Assembly: GCF_014645135.1 (NCBI RefSeq) | Contig: NZ_BMLH01000004.1 | Location: forward strand, 186,001-250,000 | DNA: 64,000 nt | Source of the DNA: Rheinheimera tangshanensis | Lineage (GTDB): Bacteria; Pseudomonadota; Gammaproteobacteria; Enterobacterales; Alteromonadaceae | Reading direction: 5' to 3' | Shown here: positions 49,196-57,880 of the stretch, in pieces | Layout of the letters: each line of letters starts with the position of its first letter | Position numbering within the stretch: position 1 is the first letter of the stretch | Notes under the pieces: model-generated | The model's database searches: none | What the model saw: the letters and a program-made list of their open reading frames with translations, nothing else | What the model was told of the DNA's origin: nothing | Program-made: the position numbers and the translations under genes

Positions 49196-49320
49196 TCCCC
49201 TTCGTACTTGAAGCCGCAGCGTTGTTGACTGCGTGTTCTCGCCCAAGTCACATAGGATAACTATGCTCCTTGGGTCTCGAACACTTGTCGCCTAGCTGCA
49301 ACTCCAATTACTTTGGGTAG
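49196..49320 (+). repeat. Dispersed 3'-UTR repeat, full copy E
   Basis: Begins 3 bp after the guaA stop, same orientation. Left arm TTGAAGCCGCAGC, central hairpin with CCCAAG..CATAG / CTATG..CTTGGG (a compensatory base-pair change relative to copies C and D), right arm GCTGCAACTCCAATTACTT. Confidence 0.9.
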
Positions 49321-49321
49321 A

Positions 49322-49355
49322 TCCTTCGTACTTGCAGCCGCAGCTTTGAGTCGAT
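49322..49355 (+). repeat. Dispersed 3'-UTR repeat, partial copy F
   Basis: A second left arm (CTTCGTACTTGCAGCCGCAGC) directly after copy E, truncated after about 34 bp. Tandem arrangement. Confidence 0.75.
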
Positions 49356-49362
49356 TGGATAG

Positions 49363-49395
49363 AAAAGGGGCAGATTAAATCTGCCCTTTTCGCTT
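49363..49395. terminator. Bidirectional terminator between guaA and a small minus-strand gene
   Basis: Long AT-flanked stem AAAAGGG..CAGATT / AATCTGCCCTTTT. It is followed by CGCTTTT on the plus strand and by CTTTTCTATCC on the minus strand. Confidence 0.8.
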
Positions 49396-49614
49396 TTACA
49401 GCTTATTAATTTCGTGTTTCAGCTGATAGGATTTGTCTGTCACTATCGCCTCTAACGTCGCAACTCGTTCTTTTAGCTGTTCTATTTGTTGTTTGATTTC
49501 GTCATTCGACTGGCCAGCACTTTTCATTTTGATTTGTGTTTTAGTGTAGTTTTCATAAAAAGCGTAACCAAAAGCGCCAACAACAGCGACAAAACCTATT
49601 TCAAATGGTCCCAT
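49396..49614 (-). CDS. Small membrane-anchored coiled-coil protein
   Basis: 72 aa. An N-terminal transmembrane segment (FEIGFVAVVGAFGYAFYENY) is followed by a charged coiled coil (NDEIKQQIEQLKERVATLEAIV). The layout recalls PspB-type phage-shock proteins, but I do not see enough to call it PspB and there is no psp cluster nearby. ATG start preceded by GGAAGG. Confidence 0.7.
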   Translation of the reverse strand: MGPFEIGFVAVVGAFGYAFYENYTKTQIKMKSAGQSNDEIKQQIEQLKERVATLEAIVTDKSYQLKHEINKL

Positions 49615-49825
49615 GATTTTCCTTCCCTAAGTCTGTATGAACTAAACTGAATAATATGCCTACGAAATTTAGCAAATGTTATACCATAGTTGCTATCTTG
49701 TTTATTTTCAAATGCTTAACCTGTTTTTATCGAGGTGGCGTTAAGCAAACTCACTAAAAGATAGTCAAAAGCTTAATCAGAACTGGTAAAATTAGTCAGA
49801 TTCAGCAGTAAGACCAGAGGCCAAT

Positions 49826-50347
49826 GTGACAGCAGAAGACGATTTATACTGGATGCAGTATGCCTTGCAACTGGCCGATAAAGCTGAACAAAGCGGCGAA
49901 ATTCCGGTAGGTGCTGTGCTGGTCAAAGATGGAGTGCTGCTAGGGGAAGGTTGGAATCAGTCGATCCAACTGAACGACCCTTCAGCTCATGCTGAAATGA
50001 TAGCGATCCGTCAGGCTGCAGAAAAAATTGGCAATTACCGTCTGATTGATTGCACTTTGTATGTCACTTTAGAACCTTGCGCCATGTGCGCTGGTTTGTT
50101 AGTACATAGCCGGGTAAAGCGACTAGTGTTTGGTGCTAAAGATGCAAAAACCGGCGCTGCTGGCTCGGTGCTGGATATAGTGCGCCATCCGGTGCTGAAT
50201 CATCAATTGGAAGTACAGGATGGACCTTTAGCACAGCAGTGTGCAGACAAACTCTCTGAGTTTTTCCGTCGTCGCAGGGCAGAACAAAAAGCGTTAAAAC
50301 AGCAGACAAAGCCGCAGAGTGTGGGGAGTGAGCAGCTTAAGCGCTAG
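49826..50347 (+). CDS. tadA: tRNA-specific adenosine deaminase
   Basis: Converts A34 to inosine in tRNA-Arg. 173 aa. Zinc and catalytic residues in SAHAEMIAIRQ and the LEPCAMCAGLLVHSR pair; SGEIPVGAVLV at the start. GTG start at 49826 with AGAGG 5 bp upstream (an ATG two bases earlier runs straight into TGA). Its last 11 nt overlap the convergent small basic gene. Confidence 0.95.
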   Translation: MTAEDDLYWMQYALQLADKAEQSGEIPVGAVLVKDGVLLGEGWNQSIQLNDPSAHAEMIAIRQAAEKIGNYRLIDCTLYVTLEPCAMCAGLLVHSRVKRLVFGAKDAKTGAAGSVLDIVRHPVLNHQLEVQDGPLAQQCADKLSEFFRRRRAEQKALKQQTKPQSVGSEQLKR

Positions 50348-50504
50348 CTTCAGTGGTATTAGCTAGATCCTGAATAGACTGGAAGGAGCGACGGCGTCTG
50401 TTGAGCTTCAGCATCGCCATATTACGGCTGACTCGTCTTCTGCCTGATGCAACATCTATTAATCGCCGCTTGCGCAGCATTTTTGGTTTTTTACGCTTTA
50501 ACAT
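50337..50504 (-). CDS. Small, highly basic protein (55 aa)
   Basis: Starts LKRKKPKMLRKRRLIDVASG, continues RRRVSRNMAMLKLNRRRR and ends SIQDLANTTEASA. GGAG lies 7 bp before the ATG, an ideal ribosome site, which is the main argument that it is real. Charge suggests nucleic-acid or ribosome binding. I do not recognise a family. Convergent with tadA (11-nt overlap) and downstream of mltF's region but transcribed toward tadA. Confidence 0.6.
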   Translation of the reverse strand: MLKRKKPKMLRKRRLIDVASGRRRVSRNMAMLKLNRRRRSFQSIQDLANTTEASA

Positions 50505-50560
50505 TCAATGACTCCAAATTAGGTTCGCTAATATAGAAGCTTAGCAATGTATATACAAGA

Positions 50561-52012
50561 TTAAGACTGCTTCACAGCACTGATATTCTCTGACTTTTCT
50601 GCTGAATTTACTGCTTTATCACCAAATTGTTCATTAAGCCGCTGTTTTTGCTGATCTAACCTTTGTTCAGTTTTTCTTTTTTCATCCACCCATAACAGTG
50701 TGTCGTAGAAGCGACGCACGTTTTCGACATAATACACGGCCTGAGCGCCGCGGGCGTAACCGAGTTTAGTGTTCTGGTAATAACGTTTTTGCTGCAGCAA
50801 TGGCAGGCGTTGCTTGACCTCATGCCATTGATCCGGATTTGCACCATCACGCTCAGTCAAAACCCGGGCGCTTTCAACATGGCCCCAGCCAATGTTATAG
50901 GCCGCAATAGCAAACCATAACCTGTCAGGCATCTGAATACGTTCAGGAATACTTTCGACCATGCGCTGCAAGTACTTACTGCCGCCTCTAATGCTTTGTG
51001 CCGGATCCAGACGACTGCTGACGCCCATCATCTGGGCTGTGCCGACGGTCAGCATCATCATGCCTAATACACCTGTAGAGCTGCGTGCATCGGGCCGCCA
51101 GTTTGATTCCTGGTAACCAATAGCAGCCAGTAACCGCCAGTCAAAGTTACCGGCATATTTTTCAAATAATGGCTGATAACGGGGTAAGTCTTTTTCAATG
51201 GCTTTGATGTAATCCAGGGTGGCGATGTAATCAAAACGACGGATATGGCCAAAATATTTGTCTTCCAGACTCAACAAATCGCCGGATTGATAATTTTGGC
51301 CGAAGAATTCAATCAGCACGGCCCAAAAGGAATCATCTGCTTTATTACTCAACAACCAGGCCACAGGTTGTTGTTCTTTCACCTTAAAAGCCACTGTTAA
51401 GTTAGGGAAGAAGCGCTGATTCACCGCCAGTAAGTTTGAATCCACTAGTGTATACGGAATTTTACCGTCTTCGACTTGTTGCAACAGCTCATCCGCATCT
51501 TCGGATTCGCTCTCCTGCCATTGCAATTGCGGATAGTCATTTTGCACAGCAGTTAAAGTTTCGGCCAAAGAGCTGTCTTTGGGGACAAGGATTGGCTCCT
51601 TGACGTCTTTAAAACTGTTGGGTTTTTTCTGGCCTTTGCGGTACACCAGAACCTCGTTGCGCCATAAGTAAGCCGGAGCTATACGGTATTTTTGTTTCCT
51701 GCTTTCGGTGACAGCTAAACCACCCGCTATGTAATCGACCTGACCTGAATCCAATTTTTGCAGTAATTCTTCACGCTGATAACTGGGGAATAGCTCCAGC
51801 TCCACGCCCAATTTCTCCGCTAAAGCGACTGACAGTTCATAGTCGTAACCTGTTGGACCATCAGCACCTACGTAGTAGCTGGTAGGACTGTTTAAAATAC
51901 CAACACGAATGCTATCTCTTTGATAAATTTCATGAAGCTGAACAGGTTCCTGTACCGGAGTACAAGAAACTACTGCTGTTAATACAGCTGCTGAAATACC
52001 AAATCGAATCAT
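50561..52012 (-). CDS. mltF: Membrane-bound lytic murein transglycosylase F
   Basis: 483 aa lipoprotein-type protein (VVSC lipobox, Cys17). An N-terminal periplasmic solute-binding (SBP_bac_3) domain (IRVGILNSPTSYYVGADGPTGYDYELS, about 35-265) is followed by an SLT lytic transglycosylase domain with catalytic Glu in AAIGYQESNWRPDARSSTG and AIAAYNIGWGHVESA. It cleaves glycan strands to 1,6-anhydromuropeptides. Divergent from purL. Confidence 0.95.
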   Translation of the reverse strand: MIRFGISAAVLTAVVSCTPVQEPVQLHEIYQRDSIRVGILNSPTSYYVGADGPTGYDYELSVALAEKLGVELELFPSYQREELLQKLDSGQVDYIAGGLAVTESRKQKYRIAPAYLWRNEVLVYRKGQKKPNSFKDVKEPILVPKDSSLAETLTAVQNDYPQLQWQESESEDADELLQQVEDGKIPYTLVDSNLLAVNQRFFPNLTVAFKVKEQQPVAWLLSNKADDSFWAVLIEFFGQNYQSGDLLSLEDKYFGHIRRFDYIATLDYIKAIEKDLPRYQPLFEKYAGNFDWRLLAAIGYQESNWRPDARSSTGVLGMMMLTVGTAQMMGVSSRLDPAQSIRGGSKYLQRMVESIPERIQMPDRLWFAIAAYNIGWGHVESARVLTERDGANPDQWHEVKQRLPLLQQKRYYQNTKLGYARGAQAVYYVENVRRFYDTLLWVDEKRKTEQRLDQQKQRLNEQFGDKAVNSAEKSENISAVKQS

Positions 52013-52087
52013 CCGGTTCTGCCTTTGATTAAAAAGAGCGCCATTTATACCAAAATTCCTGCTGGTCGTCAGATCTTATTCATACCA

Positions 52088-52111
52088 ATGCAGGCGTTTT
52101 TTCTTTATAAT
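52088..52111 (+). promoter_or_regulatory. purL promoter -10 with a candidate PurR operator
   Basis: TATAAT at 52106-52111 with a GCGGCGCC discriminator. Just upstream, 52088-52103 (ATGCAGGCGTTTTTTC) matches the PurR core GCA..CG.TT partially. Operator placement is plausible; identity is tentative. Confidence 0.4.
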
Positions 52112-52163
52112 GCGGCGCCTGATTTTGGGTTCCATTGTCGCTCAACCAACGGAAAAAAAACCT

Positions 52164-55100
52164 ATGTTGATCCTGCGTGGTGCACCTGCACTGTCCGAGT
52201 TTAGAGTTCAGAAGTTCATCGATCTTTGTGTTAAAGCCAATTTGCCTGTGAATGGTGTGTATGCCGAATTTATGCATTTTGCTGATTTAAGCAGCGAACT
52301 GTCGGCTGAACAACAGACTGTTTTAAGCAAGTTGCTGACTTACGGACCTACTATCGTCAGCCATACACCAGAAGGTTTATTGCTGTTGGTGACGCCACGC
52401 CCTGGCACTATTTCTCCATGGTCTTCCAAAGCCACTGATATAGCTAAAAACTGTGGCCTGAGTCAGGTCAAACGTTTAGAGCGTGGTGTGGCTTATTATG
52501 TGCAGACCACTGCGACTTTAACTGAAGCTCAACTGCAGCAGTTAAAAGGCTTAGTACACGACCGCATGATGGAAGTGGTGTTCAGCGAGTTTGAACAAGC
52601 TTCAGCGCTGTTCCGTAAAGCTGAACCAGCGCCTTTGAGCTCAGTGGATATTATCAACGGCGGCCGTGAAGCCTTAGTCAAAGCCAATATCGAGATGGGC
52701 CTGGCTTTAGCTGATGATGAAATCGATTATCTGGTGACCAATTTTAATCAGTTGGGCCGTAACCCAAATGATATTGAACTCTATATGTTTGCGCAGGCCA
52801 ACTCTGAGCACTGTCGTCATAAAATTTTTAACGCCGACTGGACCATAGATGGCGAACAACAGCCAAAGTCGCTGTTTAAAATGATTAAAAATACTTTCGA
52901 AAAAACGCCGGATCATGTGTTGTCTGCCTACAAAGACAATGCCGCTGTGATGACAGGCTCAAAAGCCGGTCGTTTTTTCCCGTCTGCTGACACTCAGGAA
53001 TATGGCTACAACCATGAAGATATTCATGTGTTGATGAAAGTGGAAACTCACAACCACCCAACAGCTATTTCGCCATTCCCAGGTGCTGCGACTGGTTCTG
53101 GTGGTGAAATTCGTGATGAAGGCGCTACTGGCGTAGGTGCTAAACCAAAAGCTGGTTTGTCAGGTTTTTCTGTATCGAACTTACGTATTCCGGGCTTTGA
53201 ACAGCCGTGGGAAACTGATTTTGGTAAACCAGACCGCATAGTGACAGCTTTGGACATTATGACCGAAGGCCCTTTAGGTGGTGCAGCCTTTAACAACGAA
53301 TTTGGCCGCCCTAATATTCTGGGTTACTTCCGTACTTACGAAGAAAAAGTACCAAGCCACAATGGCGAAGAAATCCGTGGTTACCACAAGCCAATCATGA
53401 TCGCTGGTGGTATGGGTAATATCCGTGCTGAGCATGTGCAAAAAGGCCAAATGCCTGTTGGCGCCAAGTTAGTGGTGCTCGGTGGCCCGGCGATGAACAT
53501 TGGTTTAGGTGGTGGTGCTGCATCTTCTATGGCATCAGGCCAGTCGGCTGAAGATTTAGATTTTGCCTCAGTACAACGTGAGAACCCTGAAATTGAGCGC
53601 CGTTGTCAGGAAGTGATCGACCGCTGCTGGCAGCTGGGCGATAAAAACCCTATTTGTTTTATCCATGACGTCGGCGCTGGTGGTTTATCCAATGCCTTCC
53701 CTGAACTGGTAAACGATGGTGGTGTCGGTGGTAAGTTTGAATTACGTAACGTACCGAACGACGAACCAGGCATGTCACCACTGGAAATCTGGTGTAACGA
53801 ATCACAAGAACGTTATGTGATGGCCATTCCTGCTGACAAAATGGCGGTGTTTGAAGAGATTTGTAAACGTGAGCGCGCACCTTATGCAGTGGTAGGTGAA
53901 GCGACAGCTGAACACCACTTGACGTTATCAGACCAGCATTTTGGCAATACACCTATCGACCTGCCACTGAACGTACTGCTGGGCAAAGCGCCTAAAATGC
54001 ACCGCGATGTGAAAACTCAGGTCACAGAAGGCAAGGCGTTAGATCTGAACGGCGTGACTGTCGCAGACGCTGCTGAACGTTTATTACGTTTACCTACTAT
54101 TGCTGAAAAGACTTTCCTGATCACCATAGGTGACCGTACAGTCACAGGTTTAGTGGCACGAGATCAGATGGTCGGTCCATGGCAGGTGCCGGTAGCGAAC
54201 TGCGGTGTAACTGCAGCGTCCTATGACACTTATCATGGTGAAGCTATGTCAATGGGCGAACGTACGCCAGTCGCCTTATTAGACTTTGCCGCTTCTGCCC
54301 GTTTAGCTGTCGCTGAATCAATCACTAACATTGCTGCCACGCAGATTGGTGATATTAAACATATCAAACTGTCGGCCAACTGGATGTCTGCTGCAGGTCA
54401 CCCTGGTGAAGACGCTGGTTTGTATCAGGCGGTGAAAGCCATAGGTGAAGAGTTATGTCCAGCTATGGGCTTAACTATCCCTGTAGGTAAAGATTCGATG
54501 TCGATGAAAACCAGCTGGCAACAGGATGGTGAACAGAAGACAGTGACATCACCTTTATCTTTGATTATCACAGCCTTCGCCCGAGTTGAAGATGTGCGTC
54601 GTACTGTGACACCACAGCTGCGCACAGACAAAGGCGCAAGCAGCCTTATTCTGTTGGATTTAGGCCAGGGCGCTAACCGTTTAGGTGCTTCCTGTTTAGC
54701 TCAGGTGTACAAGCAGTTAGGCCAGACGGCGCCGGATCTGGAAAGCCCTGAATTACTGATGAATTTCTATCAGGCGGTACAGGCTTTAGTGGCCCAGCAG
54801 AAATTACTGGCCTACCACGACCGCTCTGACGGTGGTTTATTTGTCACGCTAGCTGAAATGGCTTTTGCCGGTAAAGCTGGTGTCAAGGTAGATATTCAAA
54901 GCTTAGGCACAGATAACCTGGCTGTACTTTTCAGTGAAGAGTTAGGTGCTGTCATTCAAGTAGCGAACAGCGATTTACCTGTAGTGCAGGCGATTTTAGC
55001 TCAGCATCATTTATCAGCTGTGGCGCATTTATTAGGTGAAGTGACAACAGACGATCAAATTCAGATCAGTCGTGGCGACCAGCTAGTGTATAGCAACAGC

Positions 55101-56057
55101 CGTACGACCTTACGTACCATCTGGGCTGAAACCACCTATCAAATGCAGCTGATGCGGGATAACCCTGAAGGTGCTCGTCAGGAATTTGTCGCTAAAGCTG
55201 ATGTGACAGACCCAGGTTTAAATGCAAAATTAAGCTTTGACCTGAACGAAGATGTAGCGGCGCCTTATATCCTCAAAGGCGTACAGCCGAAAGTCGCTAT
55301 TCTGCGTGAGCAGGGCGTGAACTCTCATGTCGAGATGGCAGCGGCCTACAACAGAGCCGGCTTTAACGCGGTTGACGTGCATATGAGCGACATACTGTCG
55401 GGTCGCCGTTCACTTTCCGAGTTCAATGGTTTAGTCGCTTGTGGTGGCTTCTCCTACGGTGACGTATTGGGGGCTGGCGAAGGCTGGGCTAAGTCTGTGC
55501 TGTTTAACGACAAAGCCCGCGCTGAATTTGCGGCGTTTTTTGAACGTGAAAGCACGTTTAGCTTAGGCGTTTGTAACGGTTGTCAGATGATGTCGAATCT
55601 GAAGAGCCTGATCCCTGGTGCTGACTTATGGCCACGTTTTGTTCGCAACAAGTCAGAGCGTTTTGAAGCTCGTTTCAGCCTGGTTGAAGTGCAGGAAAGT
55701 ACTTCTTTATTCTTTAAAGGTATGGCAGGCTCCCGCATGCCTATCGCTGTATCACACGGTGAAGGTCATGCCGAGTTTGCCTCACCAGCTGCGCTACAAG
55801 CTGCTGATCAAAGCGGCACAGTGGCCTTACGTTTTGTCGATAACTACGGCAATGTGACTACGCAGTATCCGTCGAATCCAAATGGTTCGCCGCTGGGTAT
55901 TACCTCGTTAACGACAACCGATGGCCGTGTCACTATTATGATGCCTCACCCTGAGCGGGTATTCCGCACTGTGGCAAACAGCTGGCATCCGGATGAATGG
56001 CAGGAAGACAGCCCGTGGATGCGGATGTTCCGCAATGCTCGAGTCTGGTTAGGCTAA
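52164..56057 (+). CDS. purL: Phosphoribosylformylglycinamidine synthase
   Basis: Large single-chain FGAM synthase, 1297 aa from ATG 52164 ([14 protein letters not shown], as E. coli MEILRGSPALS); an 18-residue upstream extension is rejected. AIRS-like domains with [36 protein letters not shown], and a C-terminal class I glutaminase with [13 protein letters not shown] and [16 protein letters not shown]. Fourth step of purine synthesis. Confidence 0.97.
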   Translation: MLILRGAPALSEFRVQKFIDLCVKANLPVNGVYAEFMHFADLSSELSAEQQTVLSKLLTYGPTIVSHTPEGLLLLVTPRPGTISPWSSKATDIAKNCGLSQVKRLERGVAYYVQTTATLTEAQLQQLKGLVHDRMMEVVFSEFEQASALFRKAEPAPLSSVDIINGGREALVKANIEMGLALADDEIDYLVTNFNQLGRNPNDIELYMFAQANSEHCRHKIFNADWTIDGEQQPKSLFKMIKNTFEKTPDHVLSAYKDNAAVMTGSKAGRFFPSADTQEYGYNHEDIHVLMKVETHNHPTAISPFPGAATGSGGEIRDEGATGVGAKPKAGLSGFSVSNLRIPGFEQPWETDFGKPDRIVTALDIMTEGPLGGAAFNNEFGRPNILGYFRTYEEKVPSHNGEEIRGYHKPIMIAGGMGNIRAEHVQKGQMPVGAKLVVLGGPAMNIGLGGGAASSMASGQSAEDLDFASVQRENPEIERRCQEVIDRCWQLGDKNPICFIHDVGAGGLSNAFPELVNDGGVGGKFELRNVPNDEPGMSPLEIWCNESQERYVMAIPADKMAVFEEICKRERAPYAVVGEATAEHHLTLSDQHFGNTPIDLPLNVLLGKAPKMHRDVKTQVTEGKALDLNGVTVADAAERLLRLPTIAEKTFLITIGDRTVTGLVARDQMVGPWQVPVANCGVTAASYDTYHGEAMSMGERTPVALLDFAASARLAVAESITNIAATQIGDIKHIKLSANWMSAAGHPGEDAGLYQAVKAIGEELCPAMGLTIPVGKDSMSMKTSWQQDGEQKTVTSPLSLIITAFARVEDVRRTVTPQLRTDKGASSLILLDLGQGANRLGASCLAQVYKQLGQTAPDLESPELLMNFYQAVQALVAQQKLLAYHDRSDGGLFVTLAEMAFAGKAGVKVDIQSLGTDNLAVLFSEELGAVIQVANSDLPVVQAILAQHHLSAVAHLLGEVTTDDQIQISRGDQLVYSNSRTTLRTIWAETTYQMQLMRDNPEGARQEFVAKADVTDPGLNAKLSFDLNEDVAAPYILKGVQPKVAILREQGVNSHVEMAAAYNRAGFNAVDVHMSDILSGRRSLSEFNGLVACGGFSYGDVLGAGEGWAKSVLFNDKARAEFAAFFERESTFSLGVCNGCQMMSNLKSLIPGADLWPRFVRNKSERFEARFSLVEVQESTSLFFKGMAGSRMPIAVSHGEGHAEFASPAALQAADQSGTVALRFVDNYGNVTTQYPSNPNGSPLGITSLTTTDGRVTIMMPHPERVFRTVANSWHPDEWQEDSPWMRMFRNARVWLG

Positions 56058-56076
56058 TAGCGTATAACTGATAAAA

Positions 56077-56109
56077 CAAAACCTGCTTCGGCAGGTTTTG
56101 TTATTTTTG
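56077..56109 (+). terminator. Terminator of purL
   Basis: 10-bp stem CAAAACCTGC / GCAGGTTTTG with a TTCG tetraloop, followed by TTATTTTTG, 20 bp after the stop. Confidence 0.92.
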
Positions 56110-56274
56110 TAGCGATATTTTTAAATTTCTATCTTTGCATTATGACTTTTGCAGATATTTTCATTTTTAACTTGATCCCCGACACATTTTTTTACAAACT
56201 ATCCGTATCTCTTTTTATTCACCCGTTTGAGTGAGATGTCCGACATGAGGTCGGTCAAGCCTGAAGGATAGGGT

Positions 56275-56937
56275 ATGCAAGTCGAAGTGAGCACTGAACA
56301 ACCTGACAATAAAGAATGGCTGTCCCATGTCAAAATTGGCCAGCGTTTAGATCTTGAGCTATTGGATCAACGCAAGAGCCGTTGTAGCTGTGAACTGGTC
56401 GGTTATAAAACGGGTAAGTATGTGTTATTCCGCATTGACGATGACATCTTACCTGATCGTTTTTTTGTCAATGGCCTGGCTGTGGTGTGCCGATTTCTGG
56501 TTGAAGATTCGGTAGGTGAATGTTTTGCATTCAAATCTGAGTTGTTACAGCTGATGCGCTTTCCGGATAAATTGGTGGCTATCAGCTTCCCGCAGTCTAT
56601 CCAACGCCGGGCTTTGCGCAACGAGAAACGCAGCAGCATTTTTATTCCAGCTTCCGTGCGTCTGGATCCGGACGTGGTGCATAACAGCCGCAGTTTTAAA
56701 GGGCACTTAATTGATGTATCCAGTGGTGGTTGCCGTTTTCTGTTTGAGCCCTCACATAAGGGCAGCAGAGTGAATCTTGCCCCTGTGATTTTACATATTC
56801 AGTGCGACAAAACAGGGATAGATCAGAAAATTCAGGGCGAAGTACGAAATTCCAGACTGGAAGAACGTGGTTTATCTATAGGGATCCAGTTTAATGTGCC
56901 ACAGCTGCATTTAGACAAGTTGGCTGAGGCTTTCTGA
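56275..56937 (+). CDS. PilZ-domain protein (YcgR/flagellar-brake type)
   Basis: 220 aa. An N-terminal YcgR-N-like domain (KIGQRLDLELLDQRKSRCSCELVGY) is followed by a PilZ domain with the c-di-GMP residues in QRRALRNEKR (about 109-118) and DVSSGGCRF (about 148-156). Such proteins slow motility or tune surface functions when c-di-GMP is high. No flagellar genes nearby. AAGGATAGGG precedes the ATG. Confidence 0.88.
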   Translation: MQVEVSTEQPDNKEWLSHVKIGQRLDLELLDQRKSRCSCELVGYKTGKYVLFRIDDDILPDRFFVNGLAVVCRFLVEDSVGECFAFKSELLQLMRFPDKLVAISFPQSIQRRALRNEKRSSIFIPASVRLDPDVVHNSRSFKGHLIDVSSGGCRFLFEPSHKGSRVNLAPVILHIQCDKTGIDQKIQGEVRNSRLEERGLSIGIQFNVPQLHLDKLAEAF

Positions 56938-56941
56938 GGAC

Positions 56942-56978
56942 GTCCTTCTGACTTCGCAACTTGTCGGGTCAGAAGGAC
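56942..56978. other. Long perfect hairpin between PilZ gene and ompW
   Basis: 11-bp perfect stem GTCCTTCTGAC / GTCAGAAGGAC with a 15-base loop, placed between two converging genes. No T-run on either side; it may end both transcripts by another route or protect 3' ends. Confidence 0.6.
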
Positions 56979-56988
56979 TGTGGCTTAC

Positions 56989-57690
56989 TTAGAAAGAATA
57001 ACGAGCGCCAATCATCCAGACATAAGGGTCGATGCTGACATCAACAGACTGAATAGTGGTGTTGTTTACCAGTACACGACCAGTCGTATCTATATCCATT
57101 TTGCTCAGCATCAGATGAGCACTCCAGTTGTCCGCCAGCTTCATATTCACACCTGCTTGCATTGCCAGCCCCCAGGAGTCTTTTAGCTTCAGTTCTACTT
57201 TATCGTTTGCATCTGTGACCTCTAAAGCCTGTAAGGTGCTAACTAACTCGCCCGAGACATCTTCCTGAAAGAAGTTGGTGTAATTCAGACCTAAACCGAC
57301 GAAAGGATCGAATCTGCTGTCACCCAGATCAAAATGGTACTGAGCTAATAAAGTCGGGGGTAAATGTTTAGTGCTGCCCAACGCCAGACCATCGATAGCT
57401 GAGCCTTTTACCTTCAGATCGTGACTGAACGGAGTGGCTGCTATGAGCTCCAGAGTCCAGTTTTTATTCAGTTGGTAGTCGATGGTGATGCCCAGTTGAG
57501 TATTGGTATTTACTGATACTTCAGTCGAATTGGCTGGTAAGCCAGCTACAGTTTCAACAACATTCAGGTGACCACTTGAGTCTTTTGGCGCGACGCTGAT
57601 AGCGCCAACATTCACTGACCAGTTTGCCAGAGCCGGAGCTGCAGAGACGGCTAATAATAAAGAGGCTATTGTTTTATAACTTGTTTTCAT
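56989..57690 (-). CDS. ompW: OmpW-family outer-membrane protein
   Basis: 233 aa. Signal peptide (TIASLLLAVSAAPALA), then an eight-stranded barrel pattern: WSVNVGAISVAPKDSSG, TQLGITIDYQLNKNWTLELIAATPFSHDL, LPPTLLAQYHFDLGDSRFDPFVGLGLNYTNF, ending VWMIGARYSF. OmpW forms a narrow channel for hydrophobic compounds. SD GGATC precedes the ATG. Confidence 0.93.
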   Translation of the reverse strand: MKTSYKTIASLLLAVSAAPALANWSVNVGAISVAPKDSSGHLNVVETVAGLPANSTEVSVNTNTQLGITIDYQLNKNWTLELIAATPFSHDLKVKGSAIDGLALGSTKHLPPTLLAQYHFDLGDSRFDPFVGLGLNYTNFFQEDVSGELVSTLQALEVTDANDKVELKLKDSWGLAMQAGVNMKLADNWSAHLMLSKMDIDTTGRVLVNNTTIQSVDVSIDPYVWMIGARYSF

Positions 57691-57842
57691 CAGAATGATC
57701 CTTAGCTTGAGAAACTGGCGTCATTCTGCGCTTTTAGATATGAGAAACTTTGCCCCAGATCAATAGTTGCTATAAAGCCTCATTATGTTTAAGGCTTTTA
57801 TTGATGTAGAACAAAAAAGAAAGGGTGGGAGAGATAAAAGCA

Positions 57843-57876
57843 GCCTGAAGCCTTTGGCTCAGACTGCTCTTCAGGC
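57843..57876 (-). terminator. Terminator-like hairpin after the OlsF-like gene
   Basis: Stem GCCTGAAG / CTTCAGGC with an 18-base loop; on the minus strand it is followed by TGCTTTTATC. It starts 5 bp after the stop. Confidence 0.5.
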
Positions 57877-57880
57877 AGCA

